Shown: positions 48,319-57,377, numbered from the stretch's first letter. The stretch: DNA of 64,000 bases from Phycisphaerales bacterium (GCA_020849615.1 JADLFW010000009.1:186001-250000), one strand, 5' to 3'. The notes: a model not told the origin generated them from the letters alone. A program made the numbers and translations.

Positions 48319-49155
48319 TCAGGCCCGGCGACGGCGACCCGCGGCCACCAGCCCGCCGAGCATCACCAGGCCCGACGCGGGGGCCGGGACGGCCTGGACG
48401 CTGACGTTGTCCCAGGCGGTGATGTTGCCATCATTGCCGCCGGTGAACGTGCGGATGGCCGTCGGGATCGGCAGGCCGCCGGCCGCCCCGCCGAACATGT
48501 ACCAGCCCACCGGGCTCGCCGTGGCGGTCGTGCCCGTTGTCAGGTCGGTAATCGAGACCTCGAGCACCTGGTTGGTGGTGAAATCCCACAGGGTGGACTG
48601 GCGGTACCAGTTCCTCAGCGACAGGTTCGTCCACGCCGAGCCGGGAGCCGCGGCGGTCTGCTGCACGCCGGCCGCGTCGAAGAAGATGTACTTGGCGTCA
48701 AAGTTGGTGGCCACGGTCGGGTCCACCCAGGTGTACAGGCTCTGCCAGTACGCCGCGGTGGCCGAAGGCTGCAGGGAGAACGAGCCGAGGTTGTCGGCGG
48801 TGGGCAGCGCCCCGTTGAAGGCGCCGCAGAAGTCGTAGGTGGCGCGCCACAGCCCCCCCGCGGCGAATGACATGTCGCGCTGGGAGCGGCCGAACGCCGT
48901 CCCGCCCGAGCTGCGCCCGCCGGAGAACTGGTCGCCGCCCTGCGGGTTGGCCGGGATTCCGTATGGGTTTCCGGTGTACGTGAAGACGTTGTAGTCGTTG
49001 CTGCCCGCGACCGGGTTGTACCAGCCGTCCTGACCGGTCTGGAGCACACCCGCGGCTGAACCCGCGTAGGTCGGCGCCTCGTACCCGGTCCCGTAGTCGG
49101 CCCACGCTGTGCTGCACAGCGCCAGCGCGGCCGCGCCAAAGATGAACACTCTCAT
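48319..49155 (-). CDS. exported protein with VPAP (PEP-CTERM-like) sorting tail
   Basis: A 278-residue protein. Start ATG 49155 has AGAGGAG seven bases upstream; the frame to 49227 is rejected. Signal peptide MRVFIFGAAALALCSTAWA. The body contains GGTAFGRSQRDMSFAAGGLW and a jelly-roll-like strand series (ATYDFCGAFNG, LEVSITDLTTGTTATASP), then the tail VPAPASGLVMLGGLVAA with RRRR. Similar Phycisphaerae proteins have concanavalin/LamG-like cores. Predicted to be sorted by exosortase to the surface. The function is unknown. Confidence 0.85.
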   Translation of the reverse strand: MRVFIFGAAALALCSTAWADYGTGYEAPTYAGSAAGVLQTGQDGWYNPVAGSNDYNVFTYTGNPYGIPANPQGGDQFSGGRSSGGTAFGRSQRDMSFAAGGLWRATYDFCGAFNGALPTADNLGSFSLQPSATAAYWQSLYTWVDPTVATNFDAKYIFFDAAGVQQTAAAPGSAWTNLSLRNWYRQSTLWDFTTNQVLEVSITDLTTGTTATASPVGWYMFGGAAGGLPIPTAIRTFTGGNDGNITAWDNVSVQAVPAPASGLVMLGGLVAAGRRRRA

Positions 49156-49581
49156 CGCGCTTCTCCTCTTATGACAACACCTGCCCGTGAGCGAAGCCCC
49201 AGATGGGGGCGTCGCCCATTTCCGCACGCGCGGGCCGCGAACGGCCGTGGCATGACACCCTACGGGTGTCCGCGTGCGGATGTCTCGATCTCCGCCGCCA
49301 AGTTACCGGACGAAGCGTGGATGAGTCAACGCCGGATCCGATAATCCGCGGCTGGGCGACCGGAGCCAGGAGGTCCGGCTCGTGCGCGGAAATGAATGGC
49401 GGACATGGACTTGCGCTGCGAACCGATGTCCGAGTGCCCAGAACCGCAATGGCGCCGGGCCCGCCGCCGATCGGGGCACGATCCCTCCTCGCGCCCTCCA
49501 CCGTACCTGATAAACTTGGAACAAACTCCCGAACCCTGACACCCGCTTCCGCGCCGAACCCCCGAACCCCGAGCCCCTCCC
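49156..49581. other. 426-base intergenic region between divergent genes
   Basis: It should hold the promoters of the leftward VPAP-tailed protein and the rightward Rrf2 regulator. I see no confident -35/-10 pair, no coding frame with a good start, and no strong hairpin. Confidence 0.35.
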
Positions 49582-50040
49582 ATGTTCTCCAGCACCGCCG
49601 AGTACGCCCTCCGGGCCGCCGTCGACCTCGCCACCCACGCGGGCCAGGCCCGCACCTCGCAGCAGGTCGCCCGCGACTCGCAGATCCCTTCCGGATATGT
49701 CTCGAAGGTCCTCCAGGACCTGGGCAAGGCCGGGCTCGTCAACTCGCAGCGCGGGCCTAACGGCGGCTTCACCCTCGCCCGCCCGGCCGAGTCGATCACC
49801 ATCCTCGAGGCCATCAACGCCGTGGACCCGATCAAGCGGATCACCAGGTGCCCGCTCAACCTGCCGGCCCACAGCAAGAAGCTCTGCAAGCTCCACCAGC
49901 ACCTCGACGATGCCATTGCGGAGGTCGAGCGGGCCCTGTCCAGCACCTCGCTGGCCGACCTGGTCTCCGATGGCCCGGCGGGCTTCCCGCCCGTCCCGAC
50001 CAAGACACCGCTGACGGCCAAGGGGAAGAAGGTCAAGTAA
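49582..50040 (+). CDS. Rrf2 family transcriptional regulator
   Basis: A 152-residue winged-helix regulator. The DNA-binding part is MFSSTAEYALRAAVDLATH, TSQQVARDSQIPSGYVSKVL, QDLGKAGLVNSQRGPNGGF. The ligand region has only two cysteines in RCPLNLPAHSKKLCKLH, where Fe-S sensors of the family (IscR, NsrR) have three. So an iron-sulfur cluster is doubtful and another sensor chemistry is possible. It lies alone, followed by the structured repeat locus, and its own target is not evident. Confidence 0.88.
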   Translation: MFSSTAEYALRAAVDLATHAGQARTSQQVARDSQIPSGYVSKVLQDLGKAGLVNSQRGPNGGFTLARPAESITILEAINAVDPIKRITRCPLNLPAHSKKLCKLHQHLDDAIAEVERALSSTSLADLVSDGPAGFPPVPTKTPLTAKGKKVK

Positions 50041-50058
50041 GGACGCCGTGAATGGGCT

Positions 50059-50144
50059 GGGTGCCGTGGTGGAGGCGCTTCGCCTCCGCCACGGTCGGTC
50101 CTCGGTCTCGTGGGGGATGTGAGGACACATCCCCCACGGCACCC
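50059..50144. repeat. nested inverted-repeat locus with alternative pairings
   Basis: Hairpin A (50064-50094) has two stems, CCGTGG and GGAGGCG, with one T-G pair and a CTT loop. Hairpin B (50109-50138) has a 13-bp stem around an AGGA loop. In addition GGGTGCCGTGG (50059-50069) is the exact inverse of CCACGGCACCC (50134-50144), so the outer ends could pair instead and compete with the lower stems of A and B. Between A and B is a short spacer. The structure is too elaborate for a plain terminator. Confidence 0.8.
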
Positions 50145-50167
50145 ATCGTCAACGGCTCTCTCCCAAC

Positions 50168-50200
50168 GAAAACGGGCCCGGGATCTTCATCCCGGGCCCG
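50168..50200 (-). terminator. terminator for the pseudopilin gene
   Basis: CGGGCCCGGGA pairs with TCCCGGGCCCG (11 bp, 6-base loop). On the minus strand it is followed by TTTTCGTT, so it terminates the leftward pseudopilin message. Confidence 0.85.
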
Positions 50201-50242
50201 CGTATTCAACTCAGGTCTTCAGACTTTCCGGTGCAGCCGGGA

Positions 50243-51244
50243 TCAGTCGAAGAACACGCCGATGCTCGGGGTCGCCGCGGCGCCCGTCACATCCTTGTAG
50301 CTGCGGAGGTAGGCCGTGCTGCGGGTCGGCGTGCCGCCCAGGGCGGTGCGGCTGGCGGTCGTTGAGGAGCGGTCCTGGTCGGACTCGTTCTCGAAGAGGT
50401 TGTCGTTCTTGCTCTTCTCGCCCGCGGGGAGCGTCGTGAAGGTGAACGTCACACCATCCGGGTCAGCCTTGGTCTCGAAGTTCACGTGGTTGTCGTTGTA
50501 GCCCACGTTGCCTTCCCACTGGTTGCGGCTGCCGTGGATCAGCAGGGTGTTGGATGCGTTGCCGACCGGGGTGGCCCAGCCGGAGGTGTCGACCGTGCCG
50601 GTGGTCAGGAGCGACCAGGAGGCCGAGCCGCTGGTCGTCTTGAGCTCGAACGACGGGCCGCGGTTGGCGATGGCCGGCTCGGTCGCGCTGAAGGTGTTGG
50701 ACCACTTGGCCTTGCGGGTGCCGAAGGGGGGCGTGTGGCCGTAGGAGAAGCCGCCGTTGCCATCCTTGCTGGAGCTGGTGACCTTGTCGGCCGGGGTCGC
50801 GTGGAAGTCCGGATCCCAGAGGGCCTGGGTCTTGTCGGTGCCGGCGGCGGCCTTGGGCGAGCTGAACTCGTAGCCTTCCCAGGTCTTGATCAGGCCGTTG
50901 ACCTCGGCCGGGCTGACGCACATGTCAACCGGGATCGAGCCCTGGTAGATCAGCACCGAGAAGATGTCGCGGGTCGTGTCCTTGTAGAACTGCTTGGCGG
51001 CGCCCGGATCGGCGACCGTGGCGTGGGCCTTGTCCAGCACGCTGGGCAGCGGGTAGCTGTCCTCGTTGTTGCCGGCGAAGATCACCATGCCCTGCAGGAT
51101 GCCACGCACCTGGGTGGAATCCTTGAGCTGACGGGCCGCAGCGCGAGCCTTGCCGAGGGCGGGCAGCAGAATGCCCACCAGCAGCGCGATGATCGCGATG
51201 ACGACCAGCAGCTCGATCAGCGTAAAGCCTTTACGAGCCTTCAT
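50243..51244 (-). CDS. type II secretion/type IV pilus-like pseudopilin (planctomycete surface protein type)
   Basis: A 333-residue protein with the prepilin leader MKARKG and the hydrophobic helix [20 protein letters not shown], including the conserved Glu five residues after the cut site. The C-terminal domain is globular and lies beyond the helix ([19 protein letters not shown] onwards). Many planctomycetes carry large families of such H-X9-DG or related pseudopilins of unknown function. AGGGAG lies seven bases before ATG 51244. A longer frame to 51463 is rejected. It is followed by a terminator. Confidence 0.88.
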   Translation of the reverse strand: MKARKGFTLIELLVVIAIIALLVGILLPALGKARAAARQLKDSTQVRGILQGMVIFAGNNEDSYPLPSVLDKAHATVADPGAAKQFYKDTTRDIFSVLIYQGSIPVDMCVSPAEVNGLIKTWEGYEFSSPKAAAGTDKTQALWDPDFHATPADKVTSSSKDGNGGFSYGHTPPFGTRKAKWSNTFSATEPAIANRGPSFELKTTSGSASWSLLTTGTVDTSGWATPVGNASNTLLIHGSRNQWEGNVGYNDNHVNFETKADPDGVTFTFTTLPAGEKSKNDNLFENESDQDRSSTTASRTALGGTPTRSTAYLRSYKDVTGAAATPSIGVFFD

Positions 51245-51734
51245 GTTCGTACTCCCTGATGGGGCCGGGCCCGGCTTCCGAACACTCGGAGCGGCTCCGT
51301 CCCCACAATCCCGACGACCGAGTTTCCAAACCATGTGCCGACGCCGCCATATGCGGCCTGAACCCTCACCCGCTCGGCGCGGCCCGGTCGTCTTCCGCCG
51401 CGCTCCGCTGGGCTCCGGTCCGTCAGAATGTCGGCAGGCTTGGAACTCCCCGGTCGGGATCAACGCGGCCCAAGGCCGCTCATCAGGGCATTCACAGGTA
51501 TTCGGGTCGCCCTACGCCTGCCATCCGCGGATTATCGCCGCTTACTCTATCAGAACCATTCGTACCTTCAACCCATGGTGTTGCGGGTTTGCCCCACTCC
51601 CGGTGCCGATAAGCCGATCCCGGGCCCGAATTCAGGTATTCACCCTATCGGGCGTCGATAGGCATTTGCGTCGCCACTCGTTCCGGTGATAAGATAGCGA
51701 ACCTGTCCCCCCAACCCGATGAGGAGTTTGTTCC
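51245..51734. other. 490-base intergenic region between pseudopilin and RidA genes
   Basis: It should hold the divergent promoters. CAGGTATTC occurs twice (near 51498 and 51631), and GATAAG twice (near 51610 and 51688), which may mark operator-like elements. The RidA-side promoter candidate is listed separately. Nothing looks coding. Confidence 0.4.
51666..51695 (+). promoter_or_regulatory. candidate promoter for the RidA-family gene
   Basis: TTGCGT (51666-51671) and TAAGAT (51690-51695) stand 18 bases apart, 40 bases before the ATG. Confidence 0.4.
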
Positions 51735-52214
51735 ATGCCGCCCGACGATGAAGCCACCCCCGAGAGCCGTCTGGCGGCGCTGGGTTTGGGCCTGCCGACT
51801 CCACCGAAACCGGTGGCCGCGTACGTCCCCTTCCGCAGGTCCGGGAATCTCATCTTCATCAGCGGCCAGATCCCCAGCCAGAACGGCGAACTGCTCGCCC
51901 GCGGGTCGGTGCCGGGCCAGGTCCCGGTCGATCGGGCCATCACCTGCGCCCGCCAGTGCATCCTGAACGCCCTGGCGGTCCTCAAGGAGGCCGTGGGCGA
52001 GCTCTCCCGCGTCCGGCAGGTCATCCGGGTCGGGTGCTTCGTCGCCAGCGAGGCGGGCTTCTACGAGCAGCCCAAGGTCGCCAACGGGGCCAGCGAACTC
52101 CTCGTCCAGGTCTTCGCCGACAAGGGCCGCCACGCCCGGGCCGCGGTCGGCAGCATCGCCCTGCCCCTGGGCGCCCCGGTCGAGGTCGAGATGGTGGTCG
52201 AGGTCGAGGGCTGA
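51735..52214 (+). CDS. RidA family protein (YjgF/YER057c/UK114)
   Basis: A 159-residue protein. Family blocks are PFRRSGNLIFISGQIPSQNG, a linker with GQVPVDRAITCARQCILNAL, RVIRVGCFVASEAGF in the middle, and VEVEMVVEVE at the end. RidA clears reactive enamine/imine intermediates from PLP enzymes. The usual C-terminal catalytic-site pattern RxxV-xxLPxxxxVEVE is present in a changed form (AAVGSIALPLGAPVEVE), with Ala where many have Arg. So it may be one of the non-RidA subgroups. A good ribosome binding site (GAGGAG) precedes ATG 51735. Confidence 0.85.
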   Translation: MPPDDEATPESRLAALGLGLPTPPKPVAAYVPFRRSGNLIFISGQIPSQNGELLARGSVPGQVPVDRAITCARQCILNALAVLKEAVGELSRVRQVIRVGCFVASEAGFYEQPKVANGASELLVQVFADKGRHARAAVGSIALPLGAPVEVEMVVEVEG

Positions 52215-52261
52215 ACACGAAAAGCCACGCCTTGAGGTGGCACGCACCTCCGGGGCGTGCC

Positions 52262-52292
52262 GGAAACAAGAGACCCGCCTCGGAGAGGCGGG
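52262..52292 (-). terminator. probable terminator for the ThuA-DUF1080 gene
   Basis: CCCGCCTC and GAGGCGGG form an 8-bp stem with a 3-base loop, followed on the minus strand by TCTCTTGTTT. Confidence 0.6.
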
Positions 52293-52313
52293 CCACCACG
52301 CGGCCCGGCGGCC

Positions 52314-53771
52314 CTACTTCAGTTCCCGCACCTTGATGTCGCGGAAGAAGACCTCATCGCCGTGGTCCTGAAGGGCGATGAAGCCCTTGGCCCGGGTGGC
52401 GAAGTCGGGCATCTTGACCCACTTGCTGGCGGCGTGGGCTTTCTTGTATTCATCGCTCGCGAGGTCGCACTCGACGACCTTGAAGCCGTTGAGCCAGTGC
52501 TCGATGCGTGTGCCCTTGACGCGGATCATGGCGTGGTTCCACTCGCCGGCCGGGCGGGCGACATCGTACTGACAGGGGAGCAGGTCGTAGAGCGCCCCGG
52601 CCGAGGTCTGCTTCTTCTTGCCATCCTGGTGACCGGCGTTGTCGAGGATCTGCATCTCCGGGCCCGTCTCCCACGGGTAGGTCTTGTCCTCGGTGCAGCG
52701 GTACATGATGCCGCTGTTGCCGCCGGGGGCGACCTTCCAGTTGCAGGCGAACTCGAAATCCTGGTACTGGTCGACGGTGACGATGTCGCCGGCGCCCAGG
52801 CCCGGCACGAGCATGAGCATGCCGTTGGCGGCCCGCCAGCCGTCGGGGAGCTTGTCCTTCTTGAAGCCGCGGAACTGGGCGGCGGCGCCGTCGAAGAGGA
52901 GCTTCCAGCCGGCGGCCTTCTCATCGGGGGAGAGGGTGTTGTGGGCGCCGTGCTCTTCCCACGAGGTGCCCAGCGTGACCTCGCCGGTGGCGGCCCACTC
53001 CGCGCCGCGGGAGAGGAGCACCTTGAACTGCGGGTCGGCGATGGAGGCCTTCTGGTCGTCGCTGCCTTCCCAGACGTGGCCCAGCGGGGTGTGGAAGATC
53101 CGTCCCTTGCCGTAGGCCAGCGTGAGGGCCATCGGCTCGCTCTTGCCCGACCCGCCCGACTCGGTATTGGAGTAGGCCTCCGCGAGGAGGTGGTACGGCG
53201 AGTTGTGCATGTTGACGAGCTTGTGGTAGAGCTCATCGGGGTGCTTGGCGAGGTCGGGGAGCCCGCGCGTGATCGGGTGCTCCTTGTCGACGACCTTGAC
53301 ATCGAAGTTGTGGAACGAGCCATGCCCCGTGCCTTCGCGCCAAAGCAGGCCGACCATCTTCTCGTATTCGACCCAGGGCTGGTCGCCGGAGGCATCCTTG
53401 GGCCTGGGCCAGCCGAAGGCGTTGTTGGCGGCGTGGATGATGACGACACCGGCGCCGCCCTCGACCGCTTTCAGGAACCCCGACTCGGCGGCATCTCCCC
53501 ACCGCTTGTTGCCGTTGAAGTCGATGACGAAGAGCTGGTAGCTCGCGGCCTTGCCGGGAGCCGCGAGCGTCTCCGCGGGTGCATCGGTGATGTCGACGGT
53601 GAACCGGCCCGTCGCTTCGAGGGTGTCCTTGTGGTAGCGGCTGGTGTAGCGCCAGTTGTGATTGTTCTCGCCGGTGATGAGCAGGGTCCGGATCGGGTCC
53701 TGCGCATCCGCCTGGCCCGCCATGACGGATGTAACCAACGCCGCCGGCACCATCCACGCCCTCGCGATCAT
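52314..53771 (-). CDS. fusion of ThuA-like domain and DUF1080 (3-keto-disaccharide hydrolase) domain
   Basis: A 485-residue exported protein. A signal peptide (residues 1-24, ending GQADAQ) leads a ThuA-like class I glutamine-amidotransferase-fold domain (about 25-270: IRTLLITGENNHNWRYTSRYH, VVIIHAANNAFGW, HPITRGLPD, GRIFHTPLGHVW). A DUF1080 jelly roll follows (about 285-485: GWKLLFDGAAAQFRGFKKD, GNSGIMYRCTED, EMQILDNAGHQDGKKKQ, HWLNGFKVVE). ThuA relatives work on trehalose or 3-keto sugars, and DUF1080 proteins hydrolyse 3-keto-glucosides. Both together on one exported protein suggest 3-keto-disaccharide use. The exact substrate is unknown. Confidence 0.9.
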   Translation of the reverse strand: MIARAWMVPAALVTSVMAGQADAQDPIRTLLITGENNHNWRYTSRYHKDTLEATGRFTVDITDAPAETLAAPGKAASYQLFVIDFNGNKRWGDAAESGFLKAVEGGAGVVIIHAANNAFGWPRPKDASGDQPWVEYEKMVGLLWREGTGHGSFHNFDVKVVDKEHPITRGLPDLAKHPDELYHKLVNMHNSPYHLLAEAYSNTESGGSGKSEPMALTLAYGKGRIFHTPLGHVWEGSDDQKASIADPQFKVLLSRGAEWAATGEVTLGTSWEEHGAHNTLSPDEKAAGWKLLFDGAAAQFRGFKKDKLPDGWRAANGMLMLVPGLGAGDIVTVDQYQDFEFACNWKVAPGGNSGIMYRCTEDKTYPWETGPEMQILDNAGHQDGKKKQTSAGALYDLLPCQYDVARPAGEWNHAMIRVKGTRIEHWLNGFKVVECDLASDEYKKAHAASKWVKMPDFATRAKGFIALQDHGDEVFFRDIKVRELK

Positions 53772-53876
53772 GAGCCTCTCCTGTGCGGCGGCCCGTGCGG
53801 GCCCGCCGGGAGGGAGTGTAGCGAATCGCTACACGGGGATGATGCGTTGATCACCGGAGAAAGTGCCGGGCCCGGC

Positions 53877-54584
53877 TCAGGCGGTGGTCGTTTCGGGAAC
53901 CCAGCCGACGGCCCGGAGGGCGGGCCACCAGCGACGCCACTGGGCCCAGTCCCGTTCCAGGGCGGGAGAGGGAGCGGCGGCGACCTGCGTATCGCGGCTC
54001 AGGAACTCGCGGTGCCACCACCAGCAGGTCTCGACCGGGACATCGAGGTCAAGGGCGAGATCGGCGATCTGGCGGTCGGTGAAGTCGACGTAAGGGGTCT
54101 CGACGCGGAACGCCGGGCGGGCGTGCTGGCCCGCATCGATGCCGACGAGGCGGGTGATCAGCAAGGCGCGATCAACGGCCGCGGAGATCGCGTCGAGGTC
54201 GTGCGCTGGTTCGGCGGGATCGGAGGCGTGGCCCGGCCCGCCGTAGTGGATGGGCCAGATCACGCGGTCGCACCCGTGCTGGATCGCCGATGCGGCGACA
54301 TCCATCAGGAGGCGATCATCGGCCAGGCCTTTGTACGGCGCAGAGCCGGGCCCGTAGAGGCTGTTGGGGGCGGTGTGTACAACGAGTTCGAGCCCGTACG
54401 CCCCGGCCTGCCGCTCGGCGGCCTCGGAGCGCTGCGGCGCTTCCTCTGCGCGGGCCGGGCCCGACCAGAGCACCGCGGGCTGGGATGCGCCCGTGATCAG
54501 CGCCGCTTCCCGGGCCGCAGCGCACGCGATGAGCGAAGCCAGCCCGCCATCACCGATGATCAGCATCCGCTCGGAGCGATCCAT
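53877..54584 (-). CDS. QueC-like protein with degenerate PP-loop
   Basis: A 235-residue protein from ATG 54584. The start MLIIGDGGLASLIACAAA is in the place of the ATP-pyrophosphatase PP-loop SGGxDS but has GDGGLASL. Downstream, VIWPIHYGGPGHA, ISAAVDRALLITRLV, VETPYVDFTDRQIADLALDL, DVPVETCWWWHREF follow the order of 7-cyano-7-deazaguanine synthase (QueC). The Cys cluster that binds zinc in QueC is absent, so it is probably not the true synthase. It may be a related amidating or adenylating enzyme. The neighbours give no clear pathway. Confidence 0.65.
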   Translation of the reverse strand: MDRSERMLIIGDGGLASLIACAAAREAALITGASQPAVLWSGPARAEEAPQRSEAAERQAGAYGLELVVHTAPNSLYGPGSAPYKGLADDRLLMDVAASAIQHGCDRVIWPIHYGGPGHASDPAEPAHDLDAISAAVDRALLITRLVGIDAGQHARPAFRVETPYVDFTDRQIADLALDLDVPVETCWWWHREFLSRDTQVAAAPSPALERDWAQWRRWWPALRAVGWVPETTTA

Positions 54585-54648
54585 GCCCGGAAGTCTAGCA
54601 ACAGGTGTGCCGATACCGGATCGGGGGGGTGCGGCCGGGCGACCCTCG

Positions 54649-55203
54649 TCATCCACGGGCGGGTAGCGGGATGCGGGCAACTTCGCGGTGCTTGGCCCGG
54701 TCCGGCATCAGGACGCTGCGCATCAGGAGAACAGCGTCGATGCGGAAGGCGGGGAGTGCGAGCGGTTGCGACAGCCGAATACGGGCGGGCGCTGCGAACC
54801 GGCACAGCGTGAAGTGCGGCAGGAACCGGTCGCCTCCGTGCTCGCGCGGATTTCGCGCCAGCCGGTGCGCGAGTCGGCGATGGATTTCGAGGAGTTCAGG
54901 GGGCGCATCGGTCTCGCAGGCGACCAGCCGCGCGGGCCCGCGCTGCGGAAGGGCGGTCAGGCGAGAGGGTTTGAGTTCGAAGCCGTGCAGCCCGGCGGCG
55001 GAGCGCTCGACCGATTCCCGGACCTCATCAAGCTCGTGCGTTGAGCGGTCGCCGATGAACTGGAGGGTGAGGTGGACCTGCTCGGCCGGGGTCGGCCTAT
55101 ATCGGGGCAGATCCAGCCGGTCGAGTTCCTGCAGCATCGTCGCGGCGGTTTCCGCGGGTGGGTACGCGGCAACAAAGAGTCGCAGGCGGGCATCGGCGCT
55201 CAC
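54649..55203 (-). CDS. thpR: 2'-5' RNA ligase / cyclic phosphodiesterase-like protein
   Basis: A 184-residue protein of the 2H phosphoesterase group. Both signature motifs are present: His44-Leu-Thr in QVHLTLQFIG and His130-Phe-Thr in PHFTLCRF, which line the active site. LRLFVAAYPPAE at the start is typical. Members hydrolyse 2',3'-cyclic phosphates or join tRNA halves in vitro; the physiological substrate in bacteria is unsettled. The next gene lies eight bases further right on the same strand. Confidence 0.9.
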   Translation of the reverse strand: MSADARLRLFVAAYPPAETAATMLQELDRLDLPRYRPTPAEQVHLTLQFIGDRSTHELDEVRESVERSAAGLHGFELKPSRLTALPQRGPARLVACETDAPPELLEIHRRLAHRLARNPREHGGDRFLPHFTLCRFAAPARIRLSQPLALPAFRIDAVLLMRSVLMPDRAKHREVARIPLPARG

Positions 55204-55211
55204 ACCGCAGC

Positions 55212-56357
55212 CTAGGCGAACCGCGCGAGGGAGAGAAACTCGATCGCATGATCGGTGTCGCCGTCGAGCGCGAGGTCGGCGAGGATCTCCCCCATCACCG
55301 GGGCGAACTTAAAACCGTGGCCGCTGAACCCGCAGGCGAGGATGATGTTGTCGCTGCCAGGAAGGCGATCGATGATGAAGTGTGAATCGGTCGAGTTCGT
55401 GTACATGCACACACCCGACCGCGAGAGGACCATGCCGGGCCCGTCGTTGAACAACGATCGCGAGAACTCCGCTGGCCCGCGCAGCTCTTCCGGATCGGCT
55501 TCGCGCGCGATGGCATCGGGGTCGCACGCCGGGCCTCTGAAGTGTCTGGCGAATCGCATGTCGGGATCGCCGGGGAGGATGGGAAAGCCGTAGTGCAGGG
55601 AGCCGGGCGAATCCTCGACGGCCCAGCAGGGGAAGCCGGCATCGGTCGAGAACGCGGGGGCCTGCGCGGCCTCGGGTCGGAGCCACCCGATCACCTGTCG
55701 GGTCGTGGTCAACGGGGGCAGCGGCGCGGGGCAGTCGATCGCACTCAGAAGTTTCTGTGTCCACGGCCCGGCCGTAATGATGGCGGCCCGGCCACGGTAG
55801 CGGGCCCGGTCGGTATCGACGGCGACCTCGGTATCGCCGGGGTGAACAGCGGTCACTCGCTCGTGGGTGCCGATGGTGGCCCCGTGATCGCGGGCGACTG
55901 CGGCGAAGGCTTCGATGCACGCCTCGGGGCGCAGAACGCCCGCGGCGGTTTCGAACAGGGCTGAGAACGCATCGGGTGGGCGGAACCGCGGGAACCTGGC
56001 CCGCACGTCATCGAGCAGGTCGATCTCGAGGCCGTGCTCCCGGCCCGCCCGCAGGGCGCCGTTGATGAGGTCGCCATCCGCCGGGCCGAGATAAAGGCCG
56101 CCCGTGACGTGGAACAGGCTGCGCCCGGTTTCGCCTTCAAGGCGCTTCCAGCCGGCGAACGCCGACTTGAGCAGCGGGACGTAGTCGGGGTGCTCGTAGT
56201 ACGACGAGCGGAACATGCGGGCCCCGCCGTGGTGCTCTCCGAACGGGTTGGGAACGGAGAACTGGTCGAGCGCCAGGACCATCGCATCGCGGCGGGCGAG
56301 CTCGGCCGCCGCGGCGATGCCCATGGTCCCCGAGCCGATGATGATGACGTCGTAGAT
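55212..56357 (-). CDS. sarcosine oxidase/N-methyltryptophan oxidase-like FAD enzyme
   Basis: A 381-residue oxidase. The dinucleotide motif is IIIGSGTMGIAAAAELARR. The block EHHGGARMFRSSYYEHPDYVPL is characteristic of the monomeric sarcosine oxidase/SolA group. Near the end comes RSGVCMYTNSTDSHFIID, where the Cys matches the covalent FAD attachment site, then GFSGHGFKFAPVMGE. These enzymes oxidise N-methyl amino acids with release of formaldehyde and peroxide. The start is ATG 56357. The substrate is inferred only at family level. Confidence 0.88.
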   Translation of the reverse strand: MYDVIIIGSGTMGIAAAAELARRDAMVLALDQFSVPNPFGEHHGGARMFRSSYYEHPDYVPLLKSAFAGWKRLEGETGRSLFHVTGGLYLGPADGDLINGALRAGREHGLEIDLLDDVRARFPRFRPPDAFSALFETAAGVLRPEACIEAFAAVARDHGATIGTHERVTAVHPGDTEVAVDTDRARYRGRAAIITAGPWTQKLLSAIDCPAPLPPLTTTRQVIGWLRPEAAQAPAFSTDAGFPCWAVEDSPGSLHYGFPILPGDPDMRFARHFRGPACDPDAIAREADPEELRGPAEFSRSLFNDGPGMVLSRSGVCMYTNSTDSHFIIDRLPGSDNIILACGFSGHGFKFAPVMGEILADLALDGDTDHAIEFLSLARFA

Positions 56358-56402
56358 CATGGCAACGGCCGCGGACCAGACCGCGGTGGACACGCGGCGG
56401 TC

Positions 56403-57377
56403 CTAGTAGTTCGGCGTGGGAGCGCGGAACTCATCCAGCTTGATCGAGCGGAAGTACTCGATGGTCTTCTTGAGGCCATCGCGCAGGGCGATCTTGGGCT
56501 CCCAGCCCAGCTTCTCGCGGGCGAGGTCGATGACCGGCTTGCGCTGGCTGGGGTCGTCGGGCAGCGGCGGCTTGTGGAGGATCCGGCCGGTGGCGCCGGT
56601 GAGCTCGCGGACCAGCTCGGCGAGCTGCATGATGGTGAACTCGCCGGGGTTGCCGATATTGACCGGGCCGTGGAAGTCATCCGGCCCGTTCATCATGCGG
56701 ATGATGCCCTCTACGAGGTCGTCGACATAGCAGAACGAGCGGGTCTGCCTGCCATCGCCGAACATGGTGATGTCCTGGCCCGTGATCGCTTGGCGGATGA
56801 AGTTGCTGACGACGCGGCCGTCGAACGGGTGCATGCGCGGGCCGTAGGTATTGAAGATTCGGACGACGCGGATGTTGACCTTGTTCATCCGGTGGTAGTC
56901 GAAGAAGAGGGTCTCGGCGGCGCGTTTGCCCTCGTCGTAGCAGGCCCGAGGGCCGATCGGGTTGACGTTGCCGCGGTAGCTTTCGGGCTGGGGGTGGACG
57001 GTCGGGTCGCCGTAGACCTCGCTGGTCGAGGCCTGGAGGATCTTGGCCCGGCAGCGTTTGGCCATGCCCAGGACGTTGATGGCGCCCAGGACGCTGGTCT
57101 TCATGGTCTTGATGGGGTTGTACTGGTAGTGGCCCGGGGCGGCCGGGCAGGCCAGGTTGTAGATCTCATCCACCTCGAGCCAGATGGGGTGCGTGAGATC
57201 GTGGCGGATGAACTCGAAGTTGGGCCTGCCGATGAGGTGAACGATGTTGGTCTTCTGGCTGGTGAAGAGGTTGTCGAGGCAGATGACATCGTGGCCTTGT
57301 GCGACGAGGCGCTCGCAGATGTGAGAGCCCAGGAACCCCGCCCCGCCGGTCACCAGTATTCGCTTGATGCTGCCCAC
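56403..57377 (-). CDS. UDP-glucuronate decarboxylase (UDP-xylose synthase)
   Basis: An SDR-family enzyme making UDP-xylose from UDP-glucuronate. [18 protein letters not shown] is the NAD loop, [15 protein letters not shown] and [24 protein letters not shown] are the family blocks, STSEVYGDP carries the catalytic Ser/Thr, and YDEGKRAAE is the Tyr-x3-Lys active site. ARG-type phosphate binding follows in [19 protein letters not shown] set the start at GTG 57377 (324 aa), because the extension to 57470 is not conserved. Product sugar likely feeds surface polysaccharide. Confidence 0.94.
   Translation of the reverse strand: MGSIKRILVTGGAGFLGSHICERLVAQGHDVICLDNLFTSQKTNIVHLIGRPNFEFIRHDLTHPIWLEVDEIYNLACPAAPGHYQYNPIKTMKTSVLGAINVLGMAKRCRAKILQASTSEVYGDPTVHPQPESYRGNVNPIGPRACYDEGKRAAETLFFDYHRMNKVNIRVVRIFNTYGPRMHPFDGRVVSNFIRQAITGQDITMFGDGRQTRSFCYVDDLVEGIIRMMNGPDDFHGPVNIGNPGEFTIMQLAELVRELTGATGRILHKPPLPDDPSQRKPVIDLAREKLGWEPKIALRDGLKKTIEYFRSIKLDEFRAPTPNY

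Noticed and set aside
54605..55312. Rightward frame antisense to the LigT-like gene
   Set aside because: Shadow; the leftward frame has both HxT motifs.
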